Shown here: one piece after another, positions 5,726 through 11,845 of the stretch
How positions within the stretch are numbered: position 1 is the first letter of the stretch
How the letters are laid out: each line of letters opens with the position of its first letter
DNA from: an uncultured Clostridium sp.
GTDB lineage: Bacteria; Bacillota; Clostridia; Christensenellales; Pumilibacteraceae
Reading direction: 5' to 3'
Length of the DNA: 11,845 bases
NCBI GenBank assembly: GCA_900555125.1
Contig: USKH01000017.1
Span: forward strand, 1 to 11,845
Made by a program: the position numbers and the translations under genes
The notes under the pieces: model-generated
The model's input: only the letters and a program-made list of their open reading frames with translations
Databases searched by the model: none
Told to the model about the DNA's origin: nothing

Positions 5726-6982
5726 ATGAGCATAAAAAACGACTCGGAAAAGGGAAAAAATCGCGATTATTCCGCGCAACCGCCCGACTTCGAAACGATA
5801 AAGAAATTAAACGCGAAAAACTACATGAACGTATTCAATCGCCAGAATTTGTGTTTTATAAGCGGCGAAGCAAACGTTTTAACCGACATTTACGGCAAAA
5901 AATACGTGGATTTCGTGTCCGGACTGGGCGTAAACACTCTTGGGTACAATCACCCGAAGCTTACTCAGGCTGTGTGCGATCAGGCGAAAAGACTTATTCA
6001 CTCTTCCAACCTCTATTACAACCGCGAACAGGCAATCCTGTGCGAAAAAATTCTCGACGGCACCATTTTCGACAAAATGTTTCTTGCCAATTCCGGCGCG
6101 GAAGCAAACGAATGCGCAATCAAGCTTGTACGAAAATATTACAAGCTTAAAGAACAGAACAAGCCGTGTTTCGTAACCGCACTCGGTTCGTTCCACGGCA
6201 GAACAATGGGCGCGCTTACCGCAACCGGTCAAAAAAGTCACTACTCCACCTACGAGCCTCTCCCGGAAGGTTTCTTCCACGTCCCGTACAACGATTTCGC
6301 CGCGCTTAAAAACATGCTCAATTCACGCGACGACATAGGAGCGGTTATGCTTGAAACGGTACAAAGCCGAAGCGTAATCACTCCCGCCACGTACGACTAT
6401 CTGGTAAACGCATATGCGCTATGCCGCAGCCGGGGAATATTGTTCATTCTGGACGAAGTGCAAACCGGCATGGGAAGAACGGGAAAAATGTTCGCGTTCG
6501 AGCATCACGGGCTGCAACCCGACATAGTGACGCTGGGCAAGGGCATGGGCGGCGGACTGCCGATAAGCGCGGTGCTGGCTCGCGGCGAAGTGGCGCACGC
6601 GTTTGAAACGGGCGACCACGGTTCCACTCTTTCGGGCAATCAGCTTGCTTGCGCGGCAGCTACGGTAGTCATCGACGAACTGAAAAACGGTTTGTTGGAA
6701 CAGGTTGCCGAAAAGGGCGAATATTTAAAAGGCAGGCTGTCGTATTTTTCAAAATACAATTTCATCACCGACATATGCGGCACGGGACTATTGCAGGGAA
6801 TGCAGCTTTCGCCGGATGTCAACGGCAATTACGTTGCTTCGATGCTGCTGCAAAAAGGCATTTTGATAAACTGCACGCGTAAAAACTTTTTGCGATTTCT
6901 TCCGTCCTACACTATCGAAAAGCAACAAATCGACTTGCTTTGCGACGGTCTTGAAGAAATATTCGCAAACACAAACGTCTGA
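5726..6982 (+). CDS. argD: Class III PLP aminotransferase, acetylornithine aminotransferase-like
   Basis: The predicted 418-residue enzyme is a fold-type I, class III PLP aminotransferase most like ArgD, which interconverts N-acetylglutamate 5-semialdehyde and N-acetylornithine in arginine synthesis. Visible motifs: SGAEA (123-127, PLP phosphate), FHGRT (156-160), DEVQTG (243-248, D243 to the PLP ring nitrogen), Schiff-base lysine K272 in LGKGMGGG, and HGSTLSGNQLACAAA (298-312). The usual EPxQGEGG stretch reads ETVQSRS here (210-216), so substrate preference may differ. The first about 30 residues exceed typical ArgD; an internal ATG at codon 34 would match family length but has no ribosome binding site, so the first ATG is kept. 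No other arginine gene is adjacent. A different omega-amino-acid substrate is the main alternative. Confidence 0.9.
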   Translation: MSIKNDSEKGKNRDYSAQPPDFETIKKLNAKNYMNVFNRQNLCFISGEANVLTDIYGKKYVDFVSGLGVNTLGYNHPKLTQAVCDQAKRLIHSSNLYYNREQAILCEKILDGTIFDKMFLANSGAEANECAIKLVRKYYKLKEQNKPCFVTALGSFHGRTMGALTATGQKSHYSTYEPLPEGFFHVPYNDFAALKNMLNSRDDIGAVMLETVQSRSVITPATYDYLVNAYALCRSRGILFILDEVQTGMGRTGKMFAFEHHGLQPDIVTLGKGMGGGLPISAVLARGEVAHAFETGDHGSTLSGNQLACAAATVVIDELKNGLLEQVAEKGEYLKGRLSYFSKYNFITDICGTGLLQGMQLSPDVNGNYVASMLLQKGILINCTRKNFLRFLPSYTIEKQQIDLLCDGLEEIFANTNV

Positions 6983-6997
6983 TAAAACAGTAATAAC

Positions 6998-7011
6998 CGG
7001 CGAAAACGCCG
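6998..7011 (+). terminator. Weak intercistronic hairpin between argD-like and LRR genes
   Basis: A 5-bp all-GC stem (CGGCG, AAAA loop, CGCCG) lies in the 47-bp gap and is followed by only three T residues. It may attenuate rather than end transcription, so partial read-through into the LRR gene is likely. It sits just ahead of the AGGAGG ribosome binding site (7018-7023). Confidence 0.35.
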
Positions 7012-7029
7012 TTTAACAGGAGGAAAATT

Positions 7030-8160
7030 ATGAAAAAACTGACACTACTGCTGATTGCGGTTCTGACGGCTTTGACTCTTTCGTTTGCCTTTACCGGCTG
7101 CAAGCCCTCTCAGCCCGCGGCACAGGACGTATTCGAAACCGAAAATTTCGTCTTCACTCTCAACAAGACAGCCGGCTCCGACGTCTATACGGTTAAGCCC
7201 ACCGAAAAAGGCAAATCGCAGGAAAAACTGACCATTCCCGGCGACATTCACGGTTACAGGGTAACCGCCGTCGGACAGCAGGCGTTTAAGGACGCAACCG
7301 CCTTAAAAGAGCTTACTCTGTCCTCGGGCATAACCATAATCGAAGGGGCAGCTTTCTCGGGTTGCAAATCGCTGACAAGCCTTACGCTTCCCGATACGCT
7401 CGTATCGATAAAAGCCAATGCGTTTGAAAACTGCGACTCGCTTCAAAGAGTGGACATTCCCTCTTCGGTTCGCGCCATGGAAGCTTATGCTTTTTCAAAC
7501 TGCAAATCATTAAGCTCGGTAACGCTGTCCGCAAGCATGAAGACGGTTGCCGACTATGTTTTTTCGGAAACGGCAATCAGATCGATAACAATTCCCGACG
7601 GAGTTAAAAAAATATGCGCATACGCGTTTGCCGGTTGCGAAAAACTTGCGGAAGTAAAACTTCCCGCCTCGCTGTCCGAAATAGCAACGTACGCGTTTTC
7701 CAACTGCACGTCGCTTACCGAAATTCTGTTCCCGAGAAACGACATGCTTAAATTGGGCGCATACGCCTTCTGTTTTGCGGGACTTACCAAGGTGTACATT
7801 CCCGAAAACGTCATACTCGGCGAATACACCTTTATGAAGCTTGCGTGGGACGACAGCGTTCCCAATCCCGGCGAACCCGGCAGCCCCGGACTATCCGGTT
7901 GCACGGCGATTTACTACGAATCGCCCGAAGGCAGCCTTGGCACCAACGCGTTCGGCTACACCTGGAACCGTCCCGACAAGGGCTTCCACATTTACGTTCC
8001 GAGCGGCTCGATGAACTATTATACAAGCCAGGGCATAACCGACGAGGCTTGGAACAGATGCGTCGTCAACAGCGTAAACTCCAATAACGGCGAATTCAAA
8101 GTTTTGCAGGAATACGATATTTCGGAAGTGTTCCCCGACGGCTTCCCCGTCGCAAAGTAA
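7030..8160 (+). CDS. BspA-type leucine-rich-repeat lipoprotein
   Basis: This is a predicted 376-residue surface lipoprotein. The signal peptide ends in lipobox FTGC (lipidated C24). Residues about 67-270 hold roughly nine repeats of the BspA/TpLRR (LRR_5) kind, about 23 residues each, with pattern IP-x2-V-x2-I-x3-AF-x2-C-x-SL-x-V-x-L; examples are ANAFENCDSL (129-138) and ATYAFSNCTSL (219-229). In known members such repeats mediate adhesion or protein binding; the ligand here is unknown. A short proline-containing Gly-X-Y run, GEPGSPGLSG (281-290), interrupts the repeat series before a C-terminal region (291-376) that resembles a degenerate LRR cap. The ATG has a perfect AGGAGG at 7018-7023. 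It follows the argD-like gene by 47 bp on the same strand and ends at a strong bidirectional terminator. No LPxTG sorting motif is seen. Confidence 0.94.
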   Translation: MKKLTLLLIAVLTALTLSFAFTGCKPSQPAAQDVFETENFVFTLNKTAGSDVYTVKPTEKGKSQEKLTIPGDIHGYRVTAVGQQAFKDATALKELTLSSGITIIEGAAFSGCKSLTSLTLPDTLVSIKANAFENCDSLQRVDIPSSVRAMEAYAFSNCKSLSSVTLSASMKTVADYVFSETAIRSITIPDGVKKICAYAFAGCEKLAEVKLPASLSEIATYAFSNCTSLTEILFPRNDMLKLGAYAFCFAGLTKVYIPENVILGEYTFMKLAWDDSVPNPGEPGSPGLSGCTAIYYESPEGSLGTNAFGYTWNRPDKGFHIYVPSGSMNYYTSQGITDEAWNRCVVNSVNSNNGEFKVLQEYDISEVFPDGFPVAK

Positions 8161-8212
8161 ACTCAGTCCGACAAAACATAAAACAACACGTTTCAACAAT
8201 TTAAAACATACT

Positions 8213-8247
8213 AAAAAAGGATCCCGTCCGCAAACGAGATCCTTTTT
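8213..8247 (+). terminator. Bidirectional terminator between convergent units
   Basis: A 10-bp perfect stem (AAAAAGGATC at 8214-8223 with GATCCTTTTT at 8238-8247) encloses a further 3-bp CGT/ACG pairing. The T runs on both strands make it a terminator for the LRR gene (plus, stop at 8160) and for the purB-alkD operon (minus, stop at 8262). Confidence 0.92.
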
Positions 8248-8261
8248 GTTGTTGTTTCGAT

Positions 8262-8933
8262 TTATAAAGTGTGCAGATATTGCTTCATCCGGTCGGAAAC
8301 GCGGAAACTTTCGATTGCCTTGCGGATAGTCTTTTTGGTAACGTCGGGCGAAAGCAAATGATTTTCGAGATATTTTACGGCGCAGTCGGGCTGTTTCGCA
8401 AGAAGCGTAGCAAAATACCAGGCAATCATCATATTGACGTAGTACTCGTCGCTATGAACCGAAGCCACTTTGTCGGCGTACTCCGGCAAAAACAAATCGT
8501 CCTGAAAAAACGCCATCAGCATTCTTATTCCGTAACGCACGAAATAAGTTCTGCCGTCGTCTATCCATTCGTACGCTTTTGCAACCGTTCGCGCAGGATG
8601 CTTTTTCAGTACTTTGGGCGTGCAAGTATCGCAGGTTGCCCAATTGTCCACGTACGGCAAAAATTCGTCAAGCGCGGACACGCACGCGTCGTAGTCCTTC
8701 ATCTTTTCGATGAGATACCCGTGAACGTTGTTTTCCTCGTACAGTCCGTGCGGCAGGTTTTTCATAAATTCCCCTGCCTGCTCAGGCGAGAGCGACGCGG
8801 CTATTTCGCGAAGCCGAGGCGTACGCACTCCCACGACTGTTTCGGGATCGAGCGACGGCGTGAGTTTTATCGTAAAATCACGGTAAACGGGGTCGGCGGA
8901 AGCAATAATCAGCTTTTTTACGCAGTCGGTCAT
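8262..8933 (-). CDS. DNA alkylation repair protein, AlkD-like HEAT-repeat glycosylase
   Basis: Proteins of this family are all-helical HEAT-like DNA glycosylases; characterised AlkD excises positively charged N3- and N7-alkylated purines. The 223-residue product starts with family-typical DPVYRDFTIKL (14-24) and VGVRTPRLREIA (34-45). Residues matching the AlkD DNA-lesion cleft are visible: W98 and D102 in NWATCD with the W-x3-D spacing, R133 or R137 in YFVRYGIRMLM, and W172 in AWYF. The start ATG overlaps the purB stop by 4 bp (ATGA), and there is no separate ribosome binding site, so it should be made by translational coupling after purB. It shares the purB promoter and ends at the bidirectional terminator. 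Activity is inferred from motifs; some relatives lack measurable glycosylase function. Confidence 0.92.
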   Translation of the reverse strand: MTDCVKKLIIASADPVYRDFTIKLTPSLDPETVVGVRTPRLREIAASLSPEQAGEFMKNLPHGLYEENNVHGYLIEKMKDYDACVSALDEFLPYVDNWATCDTCTPKVLKKHPARTVAKAYEWIDDGRTYFVRYGIRMLMAFFQDDLFLPEYADKVASVHSDEYYVNMMIAWYFATLLAKQPDCAVKYLENHLLSPDVTKKTIRKAIESFRVSDRMKQYLHTL

Positions 8934-10363
8934 ACGGTTATTTCGGCTTTTATGCCGCTAACGTCGTATTTTTCAAGCAGCGGGCAAACGATATTTTCAA
9001 GAAATTCGCTCACCTGCGAAACGCTGCGACCGATAAAGTTTTCGGGCTTCAACTGAGCTTCTATTTCTTCTCTCGTCAAGCCGAAAGCGGGGTCGGCGGC
9101 AATTCGGTCGATAAGGTCGTTCTCTTTCCCGAACATTTTCACTTCGGTTGCGGCAGCCTGCGAATGAACGCGCAGTTTTTCGTGCAGAGCCTGTCTGTCG
9201 CCGCCGCGTTTAACCGCTTCCATCATTATGTTTTCGGTTGCCATAAAGGGCAGTTTTTCCATTACTCTTCTTTTGATTACGTTTTCGTACACAACCAGTC
9301 CGCCGCTTATGTTGATATACAAATTGAGTATTCCGTCCACGGCAAGAAAGGCTTCGGCAACGGAAATGCGCTTGTTTGCCGAGTCGTCCAGCGTACGCTC
9401 GAACCACTGAGTGCCGGCAGTGAACGCGGGATTGAGCGAGTCGCAGATCACGTATTTGCAAAGCGCGGAAATGCGTTCGCTGCGCATGGGATTGCGCTTG
9501 TAGGGCATTGCGGACGAGCCTATCTGCTTGTTTTCAAACGGCTCCTCCACTTCCTCGAACGACTGCAAAATGCGCAGATCGTTGGAAAATTTATATGCGC
9601 TCTGAGCTATGCCGGACATGACCGAAAGGAAATACGCGTCGGTTTTTCTCGAATACGTCTGACCGGAAACGGGAACGCATTCGGTAAAGCTGAAGTCGGC
9701 GGCAATCAGTTTTTCAAGCTGCTTGACCTTGTTTTCGTCGCCCTCGAACAAGTCCATAAAACTTGCCTGCGTGCCGGTTGTTCCCTTCTGTCCCAGCATT
9801 TTGAGGTTGGACAGCTGAAACTCGAGATTCTGCACGTCCATAACAAGCTCGTTGATCCACAGCGTCGCGCGCTTGCCAACCGTGGTAAGCTGAGCGGGCT
9901 GCAAATGCGTGTACGCCAGGCAGGGCATACTCTTGTATTTTTCGGCAAACGCGGAAAGGTTGGATATTACCTTGGCAAGCTTGCTTAGCACTATTTTGCT
10001 TGCTTCGCGCAGAATAATTACGTCGGTGTTGTCGCCGACGTAGCACGAAGTTGCGCCGAGATGAATAATCTTTTCGGCGGAAGGACATTGTTTGCCGTAT
10101 GCGTACACGTGGCTCATAACGTCGTGACGGCACTCCTTTTCTCTTGCTTCGGCAACGTCGTAGTTGATGTCGTCGGTGTGCGCGGCAAGCTCGGCAATCT
10201 GCTCGTCGGTAATGTTCAGCCCAAGCTTTTGCTCGGCTTTGGCAAGCGAAAGCCACAGCTTTCTCCAGGTGGTAAACTTAAAATCCTCCGAGAACACGCG
10301 CTGCATTTCGCGGCTTGCGTATCTCGCGGAAAACGGCGATATATACACGCTTTTGTCTTCCAT
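8930..10363 (-). CDS. purB: Adenylosuccinate lyase, eukaryote-like type
   Basis: This enzyme performs two steps in purine synthesis: SAICAR to AICAR plus fumarate, and adenylosuccinate to AMP plus fumarate, as a cytoplasmic homotetramer. The 477-residue product has all fumarase/aspartase-superfamily regions: RHDVMSHV (79-86), HLGATSCYVGDNTD (101-114), H153 in YTHLQPAQLTTVGKR (151-165), KGTTGTQASF (193-202), and the signature GSSAMPYKRNP (282-292) with the catalytic serine loop. Length and many phrases (QWFERTLDDSAN, LPFMATENI) match vertebrate ADSL (about 484 aa) better than the roughly 430-residue B. subtilis PurB, judged from memory. The start has GGAGGAG at plus 10368-10374 and a strong promoter. 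alkD follows with a 4-bp overlap. No other pur gene is adjacent. Confidence 0.97.
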   Translation of the reverse strand: MEDKSVYISPFSARYASREMQRVFSEDFKFTTWRKLWLSLAKAEQKLGLNITDEQIAELAAHTDDINYDVAEAREKECRHDVMSHVYAYGKQCPSAEKIIHLGATSCYVGDNTDVIILREASKIVLSKLAKVISNLSAFAEKYKSMPCLAYTHLQPAQLTTVGKRATLWINELVMDVQNLEFQLSNLKMLGQKGTTGTQASFMDLFEGDENKVKQLEKLIAADFSFTECVPVSGQTYSRKTDAYFLSVMSGIAQSAYKFSNDLRILQSFEEVEEPFENKQIGSSAMPYKRNPMRSERISALCKYVICDSLNPAFTAGTQWFERTLDDSANKRISVAEAFLAVDGILNLYINISGGLVVYENVIKRRVMEKLPFMATENIMMEAVKRGGDRQALHEKLRVHSQAAATEVKMFGKENDLIDRIAADPAFGLTREEIEAQLKPENFIGRSVSQVSEFLENIVCPLLEKYDVSGIKAEITV

Positions 10364-10391
10364 AATACTCCTCCGGATATTTTCTTGTTTT

Positions 10392-10420
10392 ATTGTACCA
10401 CACGCGGGGTTTTATGTCAA
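10392..10420 (-). promoter_or_regulatory. purB: SigA-type promoter of the purB-alkD operon
   Basis: On the minus strand a perfect -35 TTGACA (plus 10415-10420) and -10 TACAAT (plus 10392-10397, 5 of 6) are separated by 17 bp. The start point near 10385 gives a leader of about 22 nt with the ribosome binding site. The -35 begins two bases after the T run of the preceding terminator. The leader is too short for a purine riboswitch. Confidence 0.9.
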
Positions 10421-10421
10421 G

Positions 10422-10460
10422 AAAAAACGGAAGCCCCGTTTTATACAAGGTTTCCGTTTT
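10422..10460 (-). terminator. Terminator of the beta-helix protein gene
   Basis: The minus-strand transcript from the beta-helix gene (stop at 10496) can form a 9-bp stem (plus 10452-10460 with 10424-10432), extended by two G-C pairs beyond a mismatch, followed by a run of six T. It directly abuts the purB promoter and so insulates purB from upstream transcription. Confidence 0.88.
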
Positions 10461-10495
10461 CGTGTTTTTAAGATTAGTTTCGATTTTGTCAAAGA

Positions 10496-11845
10496 TTATT
10501 TAACTTCTACAAAATCGGGTTTGTACTCGTTGGCTGTTTTCCATCCTACGCTGAGTTTAGCGCTGTTCAACGTATTATTGGCTACTGTAAACGTTGCCCC
10601 TTCTTTCATAGTAATCTGGCTGGGATTGAAGAACGTGAGTAATGCGGTTGCGTTCGTAACGGTGTTTCCGCTTACCACGACATTACCGAGCGTTCCTGCG
10701 GGATTCCACTGTGTCTCACCGATAAGAGTGCTGAACATAATAGCAACGTTTTTCGGCGTGCTTGCATCATCGGCGGAATTGGTCAGACTCATATCAAACT
10801 TGTTGTTGGTAATATTTACGTTTGCGCCAAATACACCCTGTTCAACAACCTTAATCGGGCGAGAAGCCTTAAAAGTGCAGTTGGTAACCGTCACGTCGCA
10901 AGTACGAATGTTGCAGAACCACAGCGGATTGGAATCATTTGCAGACACTTTGTTTTCATACGCGTTGAAAGTGCAGCCGTCAAGCGTAATGCTGTCGGTA
11001 AAGAAGCCGCCGTTCTGAATCCAGATACCATTGAAGGTGCTGTGGTCGAACAGGACGGTTTTTACGGTACGGTTATAAACTGCGCCGCCGAGATTTCTGC
11101 CGTCAGACCAGCCGGTGTTCATACGGAAATATCCGTTAACTGTAAAACCTTCGGTAAATACAACATTGGATGCGTCGGGAACACTCAAAGTGATAGCGTG
11201 CGAATTACTCTGATTAAGTCCGCCTTCCGGATTTTCATTAACGGAGCCGCTGATATAGAGATTGATGCCGGGTTTATTGGAACTATAGATAGTATCGGTA
11301 TCTCTGACCATATAAACTTTACGACCATCTTCGAGGATTTCTCCTGCGGTATGGTTGGTGTCTCTGTCCCATGTCCAGATATCGCAAATATTTTTGTTTC
11401 CGATGGTAATGTCTCCATCTTTAAGGGAAAGACTTCCGATATTCAAATACACGTTTTTAATGCCTGCGGGAATTTCGGTGAGTGCGTTGAACTGTTCGAG
11501 AGTGTAATATGCCGTGTCGTTTACGGTTTCCGCATTGCCCTGTACTGCCTCTACGGTAAAGGCTATCTTGCACGCCTTGCCCTGATATTCGTCCGCCGCC
11601 GTTGTCGGAAGTTCTATTTCACAGGCAAGAACCTTGTCTGCGCTGTTCACTTCCAGTACTTCCCATGTGGATATTCCCATGCCGGTGTAGTCGCCTATCT
11701 TTATTTTAAGTGCGCCAAACAAGCCGTTGTCTTCGCTTGCAACCACTCTCGTTCTGTACTGTACTTTTACCGTGCTTTCATTCTTTACCGTGATGTTGAA
11801 GGTAACTTTGTCGCCCGGCGTTACGTTTGTAAGCGTTATTTCGTT
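10496..11845 (-). CDS. Exported TasA-like/beta-helix repeat protein, 5' end missing
   Basis: The reading frame stays open to the right edge, so the visible 449 codons lack the true start; a GTG at 11746 is internal. Visible residues 1 to about 105 look like the TasA/camelysin-type domain of SipW-dependent exported proteins: LTNVTPGDKV (5-14), a VKNES segment (20-24), and YQGKACKIAFTVEAVQGN (87-104). From about 130 onward the sequence becomes short beta strands in repeated turns of a right-handed parallel beta-helix, with asparagine-rich turns such as VTVTNCTF, VNITNNKF and VVVSGNTV. Such helices often bind or cut polysaccharides, but no catalytic motif is recognisable. No C-terminal anchor or LPxTG is seen. 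A terminator follows at 10422-10460. Assignment to the TasA-like group is by pattern and moderately sure; the beta-helix is more secure. Confidence 0.82.
   Translation of the reverse strand, partial: NEITLTNVTPGDKVTFNITVKNESTVKVQYRTRVVASEDNGLFGALKIKIGDYTGMGISTWEVLEVNSADKVLACEIELPTTAADEYQGKACKIAFTVEAVQGNAETVNDTAYYTLEQFNALTEIPAGIKNVYLNIGSLSLKDGDITIGNKNICDIWTWDRDTNHTAGEILEDGRKVYMVRDTDTIYSSNKPGINLYISGSVNENPEGGLNQSNSHAITLSVPDASNVVFTEGFTVNGYFRMNTGWSDGRNLGGAVYNRTVKTVLFDHSTFNGIWIQNGGFFTDSITLDGCTFNAYENKVSANDSNPLWFCNIRTCDVTVTNCTFKASRPIKVVEQGVFGANVNITNNKFDMSLTNSADDASTPKNVAIMFSTLIGETQWNPAGTLGNVVVSGNTVTNATALLTFFNPSQITMKEGATFTVANNTLNSAKLSVGWKTANEYKPDFVEVK

Noticed and set aside
5823..5826. Internal ATG (codon 34) as the true start of the argD-like gene
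   Set aside because: It would match family length but has no ribosome binding site; the first ATG is well placed 34 nt after a consensus promoter.
9164..9988. A long plus-strand open frame opposite purB
   Set aside because: It is the complement of a strongly conserved purB and has no features of its own.
10364..10391. A purine riboswitch ahead of purB
   Set aside because: The predicted leader is only about 22 nt, too short for a riboswitch aptamer.
11744..11746. GTG at 11746 as the start of the beta-helix protein
   Set aside because: The same frame runs open through 33 more codons to the window edge and continues the TasA-like domain, so the real start is outside.

Overview
The window looks like chromosomal DNA of a low-to-mid GC Gram-positive bacterium, most likely an uncultured gut-type Clostridia lineage. 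This is inferred from several traits: strong purine-rich ribosome binding sites (AGGAG/AGGAGG), textbook TTGACA-17-TATAAT promoters, short convergent or divergent transcription units, an orphan MsmX/UgpC sugar-importer ATPase, a BspA-type leucine-rich-repeat lipoprotein, and a TasA-like exported protein. No mobile element, integrase, tRNA, rRNA or CRISPR array is visible. Nine protein genes fill almost the whole window, and the longest gene-free stretch is about 213 bp (5513-5725).

Layout from left to right. At 1-108 there is no gene, but an extended -10 promoter points out of the left edge. At 109-2860 (minus) a two-gene unit encodes a lipoprotein HtrA-like protease on a collagen-like stalk, then a 4'-phosphopantetheinyl transferase; a near-consensus promoter sits just upstream. 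At 2983-3528 (minus) is a YfcE-type phosphodiesterase, and at 3623-5512 (minus) an oversized MsmX/UgpC-type ABC ATPase with its own promoter and terminator. From the divergent promoter region, 5726-6982 (plus) encodes an ArgD-like aminotransferase, followed at 7030-8160 by a BspA-like LRR lipoprotein. A bidirectional terminator at 8213-8247 separates this from a convergent minus-strand operon, purB-alkD (10363 to 8262), joined by a 4-bp ATGA overlap. A terminator abutting the purB promoter closes the last gene, a TasA-like/beta-helix exported protein (10496 to beyond 11845) that is cut by the right edge.

The genes do not form one pathway. They mix housekeeping (purine synthesis, alkylation repair, amino-acid metabolism, sugar-import energisation) with three exported proteins (collagen-stalk protease, LRR lipoprotein, beta-helix protein). 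The two most unusual items are both architectural. The ABC ATPase carries what reads as three tandem copies of its C-terminal regulatory (TOBE/MOP-like) unit instead of one. The HtrA-like protease is mounted on a proline-free Gly-X-Y stalk interleaved with two kinds of short repeat module.
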